Source of the DNA: Baaleninema simplex PCC 7105
GTDB lineage: Bacteria > Cyanobacteriota > Cyanobacteriia > Cyanobacteriales > Geitlerinemataceae
DNA: 42,369 nt
Assembly: GCF_000332355.1 (NCBI RefSeq)
Contig: NZ_KB235958.1
Coordinates: 3,734,756 to 3,777,124 of the forward strand
Direction of reading: 5' to 3'
A program made the translations under genes and the position numbers. Under the pieces are notes generated by a model that was given only the letters and a program-made list of their open reading frames with translations, was not told the DNA's origin and ran no database searches. Shown here one piece after another: positions 8,604 to 18,715 of this stretch (position 1 is the first letter of the stretch; the number at the start of each line of letters is the position of its first letter).

Positions 8604-11600
8604 CTATTCCCCGTTCCCTGTTCCCCGTTTCCTGAAAAAGTTCTCCGGCTTTTCCACTCGAAGCTGTTCGAGGGCGACTTTGACGGGTTCGAAGCAGGAC
8701 ATTAAGCGATCGAGGGCTTCAGAAAGCACCTCTAAATTTCCCGAGACAGCTTCGCGCTCGATTTCCGCGCAAATTTCCGAAACCTGAGTTGCGCCGACGG
8801 TGGCACTGGTAGATTTGAGGGTGTGGGCGGTGCGTTGGAGGGAAATGGCGTCGTTGGAAGCGATCGCCTCCCGCATCACGTTTGAGAGCTTCGGAACTTC
8901 CTTGAGATAGAGATCGATCGCCTCGACGAAAGTTTTAACGTCTTGTTCTCCGAGTAACTCTCGCAAGACCTGCAACGCCTCGCGATCGAGAACCTCTTCG
9001 ACCTCTGCCGTTTCCGCTGCCGAAGTACGTTTGCGAGTGTCAGTTTCCAGTGCGGGATCGGTCGGCTGTGACGGCACGTCCGAAGGGGCGATCGCACATT
9101 GGGCTAAAGCTCGTTCCAACTGATTGGCACGGATCGGTTTGCTGACGTAATCGTCCATTCCCGCCGCCAAACACGCCTCGCGATCGCCTTGCATGGCGTT
9201 GGCCGTCATCGCCACGATGCGGGGTCTGGGAAACGGAATCTTCACCGAACCGTTCGTCAGGCGTCGCGTCGTCTCCAACCCGTCCAACTCCGGCATTTGC
9301 ACGTCCATCAGCACCACATCGTACGGTTGTCGCTGCAAAGCGTCGAGAACCTCCAAACCGTTGGCGGCCACGTCGGCGCGATATCCCATACGTTCCAAAA
9401 TTCGCAGCGCCACCTTTTGATTGACGGCGTTGTCCTCAGCCAATAACACTCGCAACGGCGATCGCGTCACCTCCGACGACGCTTGCCGCTGGCTCTCCCC
9501 CCCAGACGGCTGCAAACGCGCCTGACGGGGTCGAATACTCTGAGGGTGTCCGCCGAGGGCTTTCGTCAGGACGTTATACAACTGCGATTGCTTGATGGGT
9601 TTGTTGAGAAAGGCCGTAAAATTCAAATCGACCTCAGCCGAACCGATTTCCGGAAAGCCTATCGAGGTAAACATCACCAAGGGCAAGTCTTTCCCCTGGG
9701 GCAGCGATCGAATGGCTCTGGCCAGCGCGACCCCGTCCATCTGGGGCATTTGCATATCCAACACGGCAATATCGAACGTTTCGCCCCGCTCGAGACGTGC
9801 CAGCGCGTCTCGTCCCGAAGCAGACGCATAGGGCTGCATTCCCCAACACTGGGTTTGGCGCGTCAAAATTTGGCGGTTCGTGGCGTTGTCGTCTACGATC
9901 AACAACCGCTTGTTCGACAGTTGCTCTTGCGGTTGGCTCAAATCCACCCATGTCGAACTCGGAAGCACCACCGCGCGAATCGTAAAGTAGAAAGTCGAAC
10001 CGACTCCCACCTCGCTCTCGAACCACATTCGACCGCCCATCAACTCACTCAAGCGTCGGCTGATGGCCAGCCCCAACCCCGTTCCGCCGTACTGTCGCGT
10101 CGTCGAGGCATCCACTTGAGAAAAGGGTTTGAACAGTCGAGTCATGCGGTCTTGCGGGATGCCGATCCCCGTATCCCGTACCGAGAATTGCAGTTCGACG
10201 GTTTCGGGTTGTCCGTGGGGGGTCGGGGTCGTTCTAGGGCGTCTCGACACGGCGACGACCACCTCTCCGACTTCCGTAAACTTCACCGCATTGGCGAGCA
10301 AGTTGACTAAAATCTGACGCAGGCGCGTCACGTCGCTCGAGATAACGGTCGGCACGAGGGGATCGATCGAACACACTAGCTCTAACTCTTTCTGAGCCGC
10401 TTTCGTCACCAATAAATCGAGAGCGCCTTCGACACAACTGCGTAATTCAAAGGGGTGTTCCTCGAGTTCCAAGCGTCCAGACTCGATTTTCGAGAAGTCC
10501 AGAATATCGTTGATAATCGTCAGCAGCGCGTCGCCGCTGATGCGGATCGTTTCGACGAAATCCCGTTGGTCGGGGGTCAAATCCATATCCAACAACAGGC
10601 CGGTCATGCCGATAACGGCGTTCATGGGCGTGCGGATTTCGTGGCTCATCGTCGCAAGAAACTCGCTCTTGGCGCGGTTGGCGGCTTCGGCGGACTGTCG
10701 CGCCTGTTCGAGGGCGGCGTTTTGTTGCGACAGCATTTGTCGCTGTTGTGTTTCGGCTTCTAGCAAGCGAGCTTGAGCCAGGGCGATTCCCACTTGGTCG
10801 GCCACGGACTCGACGAGTTCGATTTCGTCGGGCGTCCAATGGCGGAAGCGCACGCACTGGTGCAATCCGATCAGTCCGTTAACCGACCCTTGGTAGGAGG
10901 TTCGAATCGCCAACATGGATTTGAGGTTGATTTGGCGACACAGCGGCGCAATGGGTTTGAGAAGGGGGTCTTCGTAAACGTTGGGCGAGGCGAGGGCGCG
11001 ATCGCTTTCGATCAGTCGCGTCATGTAAGCGTTATCGGCGATCGGCACTTCCAAATGCAAGATCGAGCTACAGCGATGACCGAGATATTCTGCCACAAAG
11101 GGCGCTTGAGGGTCGGGATCTTCCCGGTAGGTATGCAGCAGACAGCGATCGACCTCTAGCGCTCGACCCAAGAGCGTACAGGTAATTTGAAAGATTTCTT
11201 GAGTATCGAGTTTCGAGCGAATGTCTTGAGTAATTTGTTTGAGTAAAAGCGCCCGTTGAAACGCTCGCTGTAACTTCACGCCGGCCTGGTTGCGTTCGAT
11301 TTCGCCGCCGACCCACTGCGCCATTAACCGCAGCAGTTCGCGATCGCCGGTCGTAAACGGAACCGTGCGCCCCTCTGGACTCGAAAAGCTAATGGTTCCG
11401 TACAGAGCGCCCTCGACGAAAATGGCCGTCCCGATATAGGCTTGCAAGCGGCGGTTTTGGTAGGCAACGGTGTCGCACCAGGGAGACTCGGACATTTGTT
11501 CGACGGCGACGACTTCGTTTTGACCGGCTTGCAAGTTGTCGAAGACGATTTCGTCGTAGGTTTGGCGCAAATCTAGGGCGTCTCCTTTCATTGGAGCTAA

Positions 11601-14600
11601 CGCCGCGTTGCTCTCGGGAAGTCGAATCGCTAACAGTTCGTAGCGGTTCGCGTCGATGCGCCCCACCGTCCCGATTTCCATGCCGAATCGCTGACATCCC
11701 ATTTCCAACATCCGCCCCAAGCGAGCGTCGAAATCCAAGTCGCGATCGGCCGTCACTTCGTACAGGGCGCGAATGGTGGCTTCGCTGTCGCGCAACCGCG
11801 CCTCAGCTTGTTCCCGTTCTCGCAGTTCGGTTTGCGCTTGGGCGTACAGTTCCGACTGTTGGATGGCAATGGCCAGTTGAACGCTCAACTGGCGCAACAG
11901 TTCGGTTTCCGAGTCTTTCCACTGGCGGGGACTGCGACAGTTGTGGGCGATTAGCAACCCCCACAGTTGCGGGGGAGTTTCGTGGAGGTGAGGGTCGCGA
12001 TCGACGCTCGGTTGCAGCAGAACGGGAACGACTAAATTCGCCCGAACGTCTAGCTGGCGGAGTAAATCGACGTGACACTGGGGTAACTCGCTCGTCTGAA
12101 TATCGACGATCGCTCCGATGCGACCCTGTTGGTAAGGGGAGACTTGAGTTTTGCCGAAGCAGGGATCGTGGATGTAGCGTCCCAACAGTTGGGAAATTCC
12201 CGGTTCTACGGACTCGACGACGACGCGACCGCCCCAATTTTCATCGAAGCGGTAAATCACCACGCGATCGGTTTCGAGAAAATCGCGAACTTCCTTGACG
12301 GCCGTTTGCAAGACGGAGTCTAAATCCAAGGACTGGCGAACGCGCTGGGAGAGGGTCGCTAACAGGCGTTCTCGACGCAGTTGTTGCTCGAGGGCATCTT
12401 CGGCGTATTTGCGATCGCTGATATCTTCGGCGATTCCCACGACGCGATAGACAGTTCCGTCGTCGTCGGTTACGGGAAAGGCGCGATCGCGAATCCAGCG
12501 CACCCGACCGTCAGGAGGAACGATACGGTATTCCTCGTTGTACGTCCCGAGAGACTGCTTGGCGAACGCCGCCACCACGCGATCGCGATCGTCGGCGTGT
12601 ATCGCGTCGACGAAGGCTAGCGGACGTGCGTAGACGGTTTCTCGCGCCATCCCCCAAATCTGCTCGTAAGCAGGACTCAAGTACAGCATCTGGTTTTTGC
12701 GGGGATCGGTCATCCAGAAGACGCTTTCGATGTTCTCGGCGAACTGGCGGAAGCGTTCTTCGCTTTCCTGTAAGCTTTCTGTGGCGTGACGGGCTTCGGT
12801 CACGTCGCGACAGGCACACACGAGAATTCCGTCTTGCGTCAGGGATAACGAAACTTCTTCAAAAAAGCAGGTACCGTCTTGGCGTTTGGCGATCGCCTCT
12901 CCCCGCCAGTGTCCCTCGCGCACCAAGATCGGAAACACGTCCCGTTCGAGACGGGCGATCTCGTCGGCATCGTAGACAGTATGCCAGGTTTTCCCTATCA
13001 GTTCTTCAGGGTGTTCGTAGCCGAAAATCTTGAGGTGGGCGTCGTTGAGATAGAGATACTCGCCGTCGGCGTTGAGAATCGCGATGCCGTCCATCGCCAC
13101 TTGGACGGCCAGCAACTGCTGGCGCAGGGTTTCTTCGGTCGTTTTGCGATCGGTAACACTCAAACCCGCCCCGCGAAAGCCGACGATTTCCCCGGTTTCG
13201 TCGAGGAGTGGGACGCCGTTGACTTCTTCCCAGACTACGGTTCCTTCGGGGGTCACGTCCCGATGCTCGAATTTGAAGCTGGTTTTGCGTTCGGAGGCGT
13301 CTCGGACGATCGCCTGAATGCGAGGGATATCCTCTTCGGGCATAAATTCTAGAGGAGAGCGACCGAGGAGCTGCTCGGGACTGTAGCCTTTGACAGCTTT
13401 GACCCGATCGGTGAGGAAGGTATAGATGAGATCGGCATCGACTTCCCAGAGGTATTCTCCTGCTGCGTCGGACACGTCGCGGAACCGTTGTTCGCTTTCT
13501 CGCAGGGCCGCTTCCCATTGCAGGCGTTCGGTGACGTCGCGGTTGATGCCGAGAGTACCGATAACGTTGCCGCTGTCGTCGGTGAGGAGAACGACGAGTG
13601 TTTCGCACACGCGGGAGGTTCCGTCTTTACACGTGAAGGTGACTCGTCCCGTCCAGCGACCGTTAGCGATCGCCCCGTCGAGCATGGGTCGGACGAAGTC
13701 GTCTCCGTCGGGATGGAGTCGGCTGAGGGACGCTCCGAGGATTTCGGATTTGCTGTAGCCGAAGAGGGTCTCGGCGGCAGGGTTCCAATCGACGATCGCC
13801 CCTTCGCTATCGGTGAGGACGACGGCGTCGGAGATGTTTTCAAAGGTGAGGGCTTGACGGCGCAGTTGGGTTTCGATTTGTTTGCGATCGCGGATGTCGC
13901 GTACGAAGACGCAGTTGAGGGCGCGATCGCCGAATTCGAGATAGTTGAGGCTGACTTCGACGGGGATCGATTCTCCGTCTCGGGTACGGTGGAGGGATTC
14001 GAGGGTTAGGGAACCGGTGTGGTGTAGGAATTCCCACCGATCGTTCCAGTCGGATTCTTCGAGGGTTTCGTCGATATCGAAGACGCGCAGGGTTAACAGT
14101 TCGGCTTGGGAATACCCCAGAAGGTGACAGGCGGCGTCGTTGGCGTAGACGACACGGGCATCGGCATCGATCCAAAAGATGGGATCGGCGGCGCGATCGA
14201 CGGTAAACTGCGTTAAGCTCAGGGAGTCTTCCGTTTGCTGGCGTTCGGTAACGTCGCTGAAGCTCCAAACGTATCCAGCGAGGCGATCGTCGATCGAATA
14301 GGCTCGAGAGGAACGCTCGAAGACGCGCCCGTCTTTGAGGGTCAGGCGATCGACAGATATCGGGTTGGGATTCGCGTACAGTTCTTCGACCCGAGATTGA
14401 AAGCTTTCGACATCCTCGAGAAGTTCGAGAACGTGGTTTAAGGCCCGGCGATCGTCCCCCGCTTGCAAGATGTCGTCGGGGATTCCCCACAGAGCTTGAA
14501 ACTGAGGGTTGTAGGCGACGATGTGACGGTCGGTATCGACGATGAGAATACCGCCTTCGGTAATGTTGAAGAGGGCTTCGAGGATCGCCTGTTGTTGGTG

Positions 14601-15029
14601 AAGTTGGCGATGGGTTTCGCTGGGGGGGGTCTCGAGCTGTTGTGAAGTTTCCCGTTCGCGATCGCGCTGCGACCCCGGAACGAGACTTCGCAGCAGGGGG
14701 AAGCGGGGGACAGCAGCCCCGAGAACGAACAACAGCATCGAAGCACCGGCGAGGTCGAGGAAACTCGAGAGCCAAACGTCGGGATTTCCAAAGTCCCAAA
14801 GGTCGAGCGTTCGGCTCGTTCCCACGAGGGCGAAGACGGCCGCCACCAGCCAGAGGAGAACGGGTCGCGCGGTGTCTCGCCGACTCATGAAGACGGCGAT
14901 CGCAGCGGCGAGGAGCAGGTAAGAAAGAGCTAACGTCCCGTCGGCTAGACCGTGAAGCCAAGCCCAAGGTTCGCTTGCCAAGACGATGGGATTCGAGGCA
15001 GGGAGATCGAACGAACGCAGGACAAGCAT
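8604..15029 (-). CDS. Hybrid histidine kinase: ETR1-like membrane domain, 6 PAS, 3 GAF (one CBCR-like), 2 REC, HPt
   Basis: A 2,141-residue sensor. I start it at the ATG at 15029, just before the membrane part; 32 upstream codons are open but Arg-rich. Order: three membrane helices (about 25-110) resembling the ethylene-binding domain; six PAS (starting near 150, 270, 393, 516, 640, 760); GAF1 (about 883-1050); GAF2 (1083-1240); GAF3 (1257-1425); HisKA with SHEIRTPMN, His1463; HATPase ending [14 protein letters not shown]1 with Asp1758; REC2 with Asp1909; HPt with AHTLKS, His2069. Every phosphorelay residue is present, so transfer His-Asp-His-Asp is possible. GAF1 has DPCF (Cys957) and QCH (Cys985), 28 residues apart, as in DXCF cyanobacteriochromes, suggesting a bilin chromophore. 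No output domain or adjacent regulator is present. Light sensing is inferred from motifs only. Confidence 0.9.
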   Translation of the reverse strand: MLVLRSFDLPASNPIVLASEPWAWLHGLADGTLALSYLLLAAAIAVFMSRRDTARPVLLWLVAAVFALVGTSRTLDLWDFGNPDVWLSSFLDLAGASMLLFVLGAAVPRFPLLRSLVPGSQRDRERETSQQLETPPSETHRQLHQQQAILEALFNITEGGILIVDTDRHIVAYNPQFQALWGIPDDILQAGDDRRALNHVLELLEDVESFQSRVEELYANPNPISVDRLTLKDGRVFERSSRAYSIDDRLAGYVWSFSDVTERQQTEDSLSLTQFTVDRAADPIFWIDADARVVYANDAACHLLGYSQAELLTLRVFDIDETLEESDWNDRWEFLHHTGSLTLESLHRTRDGESIPVEVSLNYLEFGDRALNCVFVRDIRDRKQIETQLRRQALTFENISDAVVLTDSEGAIVDWNPAAETLFGYSKSEILGASLSRLHPDGDDFVRPMLDGAIANGRWTGRVTFTCKDGTSRVCETLVVLLTDDSGNVIGTLGINRDVTERLQWEAALRESEQRFRDVSDAAGEYLWEVDADLIYTFLTDRVKAVKGYSPEQLLGRSPLEFMPEEDIPRIQAIVRDASERKTSFKFEHRDVTPEGTVVWEEVNGVPLLDETGEIVGFRGAGLSVTDRKTTEETLRQQLLAVQVAMDGIAILNADGEYLYLNDAHLKIFGYEHPEELIGKTWHTVYDADEIARLERDVFPILVREGHWRGEAIAKRQDGTCFFEEVSLSLTQDGILVCACRDVTEARHATESLQESEERFRQFAENIESVFWMTDPRKNQMLYLSPAYEQIWGMARETVYARPLAFVDAIHADDRDRVVAAFAKQSLGTYNEEYRIVPPDGRVRWIRDRAFPVTDDDGTVYRVVGIAEDISDRKYAEDALEQQLRRERLLATLSQRVRQSLDLDSVLQTAVKEVRDFLETDRVVIYRFDENWGGRVVVESVEPGISQLLGRYIHDPCFGKTQVSPYQQGRIGAIVDIQTSELPQCHVDLLRQLDVRANLVVPVLLQPSVDRDPHLHETPPQLWGLLIAHNCRSPRQWKDSETELLRQLSVQLAIAIQQSELYAQAQTELREREQAEARLRDSEATIRALYEVTADRDLDFDARLGRMLEMGCQRFGMEIGTVGRIDANRYELLAIRLPESNAALAPMKGDALDLRQTYDEIVFDNLQAGQNEVVAVEQMSESPWCDTVAYQNRRLQAYIGTAIFVEGALYGTISFSSPEGRTVPFTTGDRELLRLMAQWVGGEIERNQAGVKLQRAFQRALLLKQITQDIRSKLDTQEIFQITCTLLGRALEVDRCLLHTYREDPDPQAPFVAEYLGHRCSSILHLEVPIADNAYMTRLIESDRALASPNVYEDPLLKPIAPLCRQINLKSMLAIRTSYQGSVNGLIGLHQCVRFRHWTPDEIELVESVADQVGIALAQARLLEAETQQRQMLSQQNAALEQARQSAEAANRAKSEFLATMSHEIRTPMNAVIGMTGLLLDMDLTPDQRDFVETIRISGDALLTIINDILDFSKIESGRLELEEHPFELRSCVEGALDLLVTKAAQKELELVCSIDPLVPTVISSDVTRLRQILVNLLANAVKFTEVGEVVVAVSRRPRTTPTPHGQPETVELQFSVRDTGIGIPQDRMTRLFKPFSQVDASTTRQYGGTGLGLAISRRLSELMGGRMWFESEVGVGSTFYFTIRAVVLPSSTWVDLSQPQEQLSNKRLLIVDDNATNRQILTRQTQCWGMQPYASASGRDALARLERGETFDIAVLDMQMPQMDGVALARAIRSLPQGKDLPLVMFTSIGFPEIGSAEVDLNFTAFLNKPIKQSQLYNVLTKALGGHPQSIRPRQARLQPSGGESQRQASSEVTRSPLRVLLAEDNAVNQKVALRILERMGYRADVAANGLEVLDALQRQPYDVVLMDVQMPELDGLETTRRLTNGSVKIPFPRPRIVAMTANAMQGDREACLAAGMDDYVSKPIRANQLERALAQCAIAPSDVPSQPTDPALETDTRKRTSAAETAEVEEVLDREALQVLRELLGEQDVKTFVEAIDLYLKEVPKLSNVMREAIASNDAISLQRTAHTLKSTSATVGATQVSEICAEIEREAVSGNLEVLSEALDRLMSCFEPVKVALEQLRVEKPENFFRKRGTGNGE

Positions 15030-15210
15030 AGGGAACTGACTGAAACCGATCGAGAGTAAAAAACTGCGATCGCGAGATCGCGATCGGAATGACAAGGTAC
15101 TAACGTAGCACTCGGGCGATCGCACGGAGAATCCTGTCTATTTCTATCGTGACATACGCGCTCTCTGAGAGTCGCGGGTACAAATACGGAGAAGTCGGGA
15201 TCGACGGGGG

Positions 15211-16926
15211 TTAAAACAGGTCAGTTTCCGCCGAACGGTTGTCCGAGGTCTCTTCCGGGCTGTTTTCGTCGTCGTCCCAATCGTCGTCGATCGCTTCTGC
15301 ATCTAGCACCATCGGTATAATGTTGCCGTTTTCGGAGCTGCTGTTTTCGGGGCTGCCGTTTGCGCCTTCGGCGTCGGCGTGACTGGGAATGGCTTCTAAA
15401 ATCGCGTCGAGAACCCGCGCCACGGGAACCAGTTTCAACCCCAAGTCGGGGGGATTTTGACCTCGGGGAACGATCGCCCGTTTGAATCCGAGTTTAGCCG
15501 CTTCCCGCAACCGCAATTCTAACTGCGACACTTGACGGACTTGTCCTCCCAAGCCCACTTCGCCGATGAGGACGGTGTGGGGATCGACGACGCGATCGCG
15601 AAATCCCGATACCACGGCGATGGCGATGCCTAAATCGGCGGCGGGTTCTTCGACGCGAATGCCGCCGACGGAAGCTACATACGTATCTAACTTCGAGAGG
15701 GGAACGCCGACTCGCTTTTCTAACACGGCGAGAATTTGTTGCAGGCGGCTGCTATCGACCCCCGTGGCACTGCGACGGGGCGATCCGAAACTGGCCGGAC
15801 TCACCAAGGCTTGTAACTCGACGACGAGGGGGCGCGTGCCTTCGCAGGCGACGATGGTGGAGGTTCCCGAGACGCTTTCGTCGCGACTGCCGAGAAATAA
15901 CTCCGAGGGGTTGGCTACTTCCCGCAAGCCGTTCGACACCATCTCGAACACGCCGATTTCGTGGGTGGCTCCGAAGCGGTTTTTCATCGATCGCAGCAGG
16001 CGGTGACTGGCGAAGCGATCGCCCTCGAAAAACAGTACGGTATCGACTAAGTGTTCTAATACCCGAGGACCGGCGATCGAGCCGTCTTTGGTCACGTGGC
16101 CGACGATAAATAAGGTAATATTTTCTCGTTTTGCCACCTGCATCAACGCCGAGGTACATTCTCGTACCTGTGCCACGGAACCGGGAGCGGACGTTAGCGA
16201 AGCGAAGTAAATGGTCTGAATACTGTCGATAACTGCTAAATCGGGTTTGAGGGATTCTAATTCCCGTAAAATTATCTCTAAGTCGGTTTCGGGAAGTAAG
16301 AAAAAATTGGTTTCGACTTCCGAAGACGGGCGATCGTCTGGGGTTTCGTCCCGTTCTGTCCGAGGTTCTATGTTTTTTTCTAACCTTTCAAACGATCGAT
16401 GCTCCGAGCCGTTCTGCTCCTCTTCCTCTGCCTCGTCTGCGTCTTCTTCCATCGTCGCCACCAGGAGCCGCTGCGCCCGCAACTTGATCTGCTGTCCCGA
16501 CTCCTCGGCTGAAACGTAGAGAATGCGGGTGGTTCTTGCCAACTGACTGGCCGTTTGCAACAATAGTGTCGATTTCCCGATTCCCGGTTCGCCGCCGATC
16601 AGAACCAGAGAGCCGGGGACGATGCCCCCACCGAGGACGCGATCGAGTTCTCCATATCCCGAGGGCGATCGCGTGACGCTGGCGTCGGCAATTTGAGAAA
16701 GTAACACCGCCGCTCTCGGCTCTCCGTCCGATTTGTCCGCAGACTTACCCGGCGTCAGATCCCGATTCCACGCCGCCGCACTGACCGGACGACTCGAGGC
16801 TAACATTGTCGGCGGCTCGGTTTCGCTCAGAGAGTTCCAGGTGCCGCAATTCGTACAGCGTCCGAAGTACTGAGGAAACTCAGCACCACATTCATTGCAA
16901 ATATAATACGTTCGAGACTTGGCCAT
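15211..16926 (-). CDS. radA: DNA repair protein RadA (Sms)
   Basis: A 571-residue RecA-like ATPase with the family's three parts: an N-terminal C4 zinc finger (CNECGAEFPQYFGRCTNCG, residues 10-28), the ATPase core with Walker A GGEPGIGKST and the RadA-specific KNRFG motif, and a Lon-protease-like C-terminal domain (GIRVEEPAADLGIAIAVVSG). RadA is a branch-migration helicase that processes recombination intermediates. It is about 110 residues longer than the E. coli protein. The extra length is an acidic insert of about 50 residues after the first ATPase strands (ATMEEDADEAEEEE onward) and an Asp/Glu-rich tail. It is divergent from rpaB, with 155 bp between them. Confidence 0.96.
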   Translation of the reverse strand: MAKSRTYYICNECGAEFPQYFGRCTNCGTWNSLSETEPPTMLASSRPVSAAAWNRDLTPGKSADKSDGEPRAAVLLSQIADASVTRSPSGYGELDRVLGGGIVPGSLVLIGGEPGIGKSTLLLQTASQLARTTRILYVSAEESGQQIKLRAQRLLVATMEEDADEAEEEEQNGSEHRSFERLEKNIEPRTERDETPDDRPSSEVETNFFLLPETDLEIILRELESLKPDLAVIDSIQTIYFASLTSAPGSVAQVRECTSALMQVAKRENITLFIVGHVTKDGSIAGPRVLEHLVDTVLFFEGDRFASHRLLRSMKNRFGATHEIGVFEMVSNGLREVANPSELFLGSRDESVSGTSTIVACEGTRPLVVELQALVSPASFGSPRRSATGVDSSRLQQILAVLEKRVGVPLSKLDTYVASVGGIRVEEPAADLGIAIAVVSGFRDRVVDPHTVLIGEVGLGGQVRQVSQLELRLREAAKLGFKRAIVPRGQNPPDLGLKLVPVARVLDAILEAIPSHADAEGANGSPENSSSENGNIIPMVLDAEAIDDDWDDDENSPEETSDNRSAETDLF

Positions 16927-17081
16927 AGTGACGGCGACAGCGTGCCTTCAATCGTTAAAAAACCCTGAAAGATAGCCCAGCAAAGGATTTCAACTGAGAT
17001 TCGACCGCTCGATAGGGTAGTATCTTAATGTAGAGTAGCAAAATTTAACGATCGATTTGAATTAAAGGGGTTTGAAGGACA

Positions 17082-17813
17082 TTGGATAGTCAAAAAGAAA
17101 AAATTCTCGTGGTTGATGACGAAGCGAGCATTCGCCGTATCCTCGAAACGCGCTTGGCCATGATCGGTTACGACGTGGTAACAGCAGCCGACGGTGAAGA
17201 GGCGCTCGATACGTTTCGCGATGCCCATCCCGATTTAGTCGTCCTAGACGTGATGATGCCCAAATTGGACGGCTACGGTGTCTGTCAAGAACTTCGCAAA
17301 GAATCAGACGTTCCAATTATCATGCTTACCGCACTCGGCGACGTGGCCGATCGCATCACCGGATTAGAATTGGGTGCCGACGATTACGTGGTCAAACCGT
17401 TTTCGCCTAAAGAACTCGAAGCTCGGATTCGCTCGGTCTTGCGCCGCGTGGATAAAACCAACAGTTCTGGAATTCCGAGTTCGGGTGTCATTCAAATCAA
17501 CAGCATTCGCATCGACACCAACAAAAGACAGGTGTACAAAGGCGACGAACGCATTAGGCTCACCGGCATGGAATTTAGCCTGTTAGAGTTGTTAGTGAGT
17601 CGTTCGGGCGAACCGTTTTCGCGATCGGAGATCCTTCAGGAAGTGTGGGGATACACCCCAGAACGTCATGTGGATACGCGCGTGGTAGACGTTCATATTT
17701 CCCGCTTGCGAGCGAAACTCGAAGACGACCCGAGCAATCCCGAATTGATTTTAACGGCTCGGGGAACGGGATATCTGTTCCAACGCATCATCGAACCGGG
17801 CGAGGAAGCGTGA
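17082..17813 (+). CDS. rpaB: OmpR-family response regulator RpaB
   Basis: A 243-residue regulator with a receiver domain (Asp12/13, phosphoacceptor Asp56 in VVLDVMMPKLDG, Lys in VVKPF) and a winged-helix DNA-binding domain (LTGMEFSLLELLVSRSGEPF, then RHVDTRVVDVHISRLRAKLE). The near-invariant N-terminus KEKILVVDDEASIRRILETR identifies the RpaB (Ycf27) group, the essential cyanobacterial regulator of high-light, photosystem and redox genes that is normally paired with the kinase NblS. No ATG is available; TTG at 17082 is the likely start, with AGGGG 11 bases upstream and GAAGGA closer in. The kinase is not in this window. Confidence 0.95.
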   Translation: MDSQKEKILVVDDEASIRRILETRLAMIGYDVVTAADGEEALDTFRDAHPDLVVLDVMMPKLDGYGVCQELRKESDVPIIMLTALGDVADRITGLELGADDYVVKPFSPKELEARIRSVLRRVDKTNSSGIPSSGVIQINSIRIDTNKRQVYKGDERIRLTGMEFSLLELLVSRSGEPFSRSEILQEVWGYTPERHVDTRVVDVHISRLRAKLEDDPSNPELILTARGTGYLFQRIIEPGEEA

Positions 17814-18055
17814 GGAGAGGGGGAGAAGGGGAGAGGGGGAAAACTAATATTCAAATAGCCTTTCGGATTGTTCGTTATCTGTTCCCGATTTGCGTCTGTC
17901 TATTTCGATGCCTCAGCTTCCCGTTTGCAGTTGCCCGTTTTTAGTCTCCAAACCCTCCATTTTCCCGGTTGCGATGGTGAAGTCTCCCAAATTCCCAGTC
18001 TCAAGTCCATTCGATTTCCTAGTGGTCGTTTCCGAGTCTTCTGTGCCGATTCTCC

Positions 18056-18715
18056 ATGTCTAAATCTGATTCGACGGTAGTATTGCGACGGTTGCCGATC
18101 GTCGTCGGTGTGTTGGCGGGAACGCTGCTGTTCGCCAACCGCCTGTTAACGCCAGATGCCGAACTGACGAACTGGCAATCTCGCTCTGATGCGGTGGGGG
18201 TCGTTATCAGTGCGCTGTTGGTGTTGACGGGGTTGTTGTGGCAGCGGGTTCAGCCGAAACCTCCCGAAGCCGTCGTTCTCGAAGGTGAAGAAGGGTTTGA
18301 GTTGGCGTCGGATTTACCGGATGCCGTCAAAACGGAGTTGGCCTGGGCTTCTCATTTACTGCTGACGAATACCGTCACGAAGTCGATCGTGGTGTGGTAC
18401 GACGATCGCCTGTTGTTGCGTCGCGGCGTCTTGGGACGCAACGCCCACGTCAAACCCGGCCCGATCGTCGAACGGGTGTTAGACAAGCAAAAACCCGTTT
18501 ATTTGGTCAAGCTCGATCTCTATCCGGGTAAAGTTGAATTCGATTATTTGCCCAATAACACACAAGGCTTGATTTGTCAACCCCTCGATCGTAAAGGCGT
18601 GTTGGTGTTGGGAGCCAACGCCCCGCGCAGCTACACACAGCAAGACGAACGCTGGATCGAAGGCATTGCAGAGAAGTTAGCTGCAACGCTCGATCGCGAA
18701 CTCACTGTGTCGTAA
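18056..18715 (+). CDS. CCB2/CCB4-type cytochrome b6f cofactor-assembly protein
   Basis: A 219-residue membrane protein. Two hydrophobic helices lie near the N-terminus (LPIVVGVLAGTLLFANRLL, about 12-31, and VGVVISALLVLTGLLW, about 47-63), followed by a soluble domain. The pattern GVLGRNAHVKPGPIVERVLD and the closing QQDERWIEGIAEKLAATLDR match the CCB2/CCB4 family (PF11152) as I know it. That family helps attach heme ci covalently to cytochrome b6 in oxygenic phototrophs. The GT39-like gene begins at the very next base after its stop, so the two are probably co-transcribed. The 242-bp gap before it carries only a purine-rich tract and no obvious gene. Confidence 0.75.
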   Translation: MSKSDSTVVLRRLPIVVGVLAGTLLFANRLLTPDAELTNWQSRSDAVGVVISALLVLTGLLWQRVQPKPPEAVVLEGEEGFELASDLPDAVKTELAWASHLLLTNTVTKSIVVWYDDRLLLRRGVLGRNAHVKPGPIVERVLDKQKPVYLVKLDLYPGKVEFDYLPNNTQGLICQPLDRKGVLVLGANAPRSYTQQDERWIEGIAEKLAATLDRELTVS

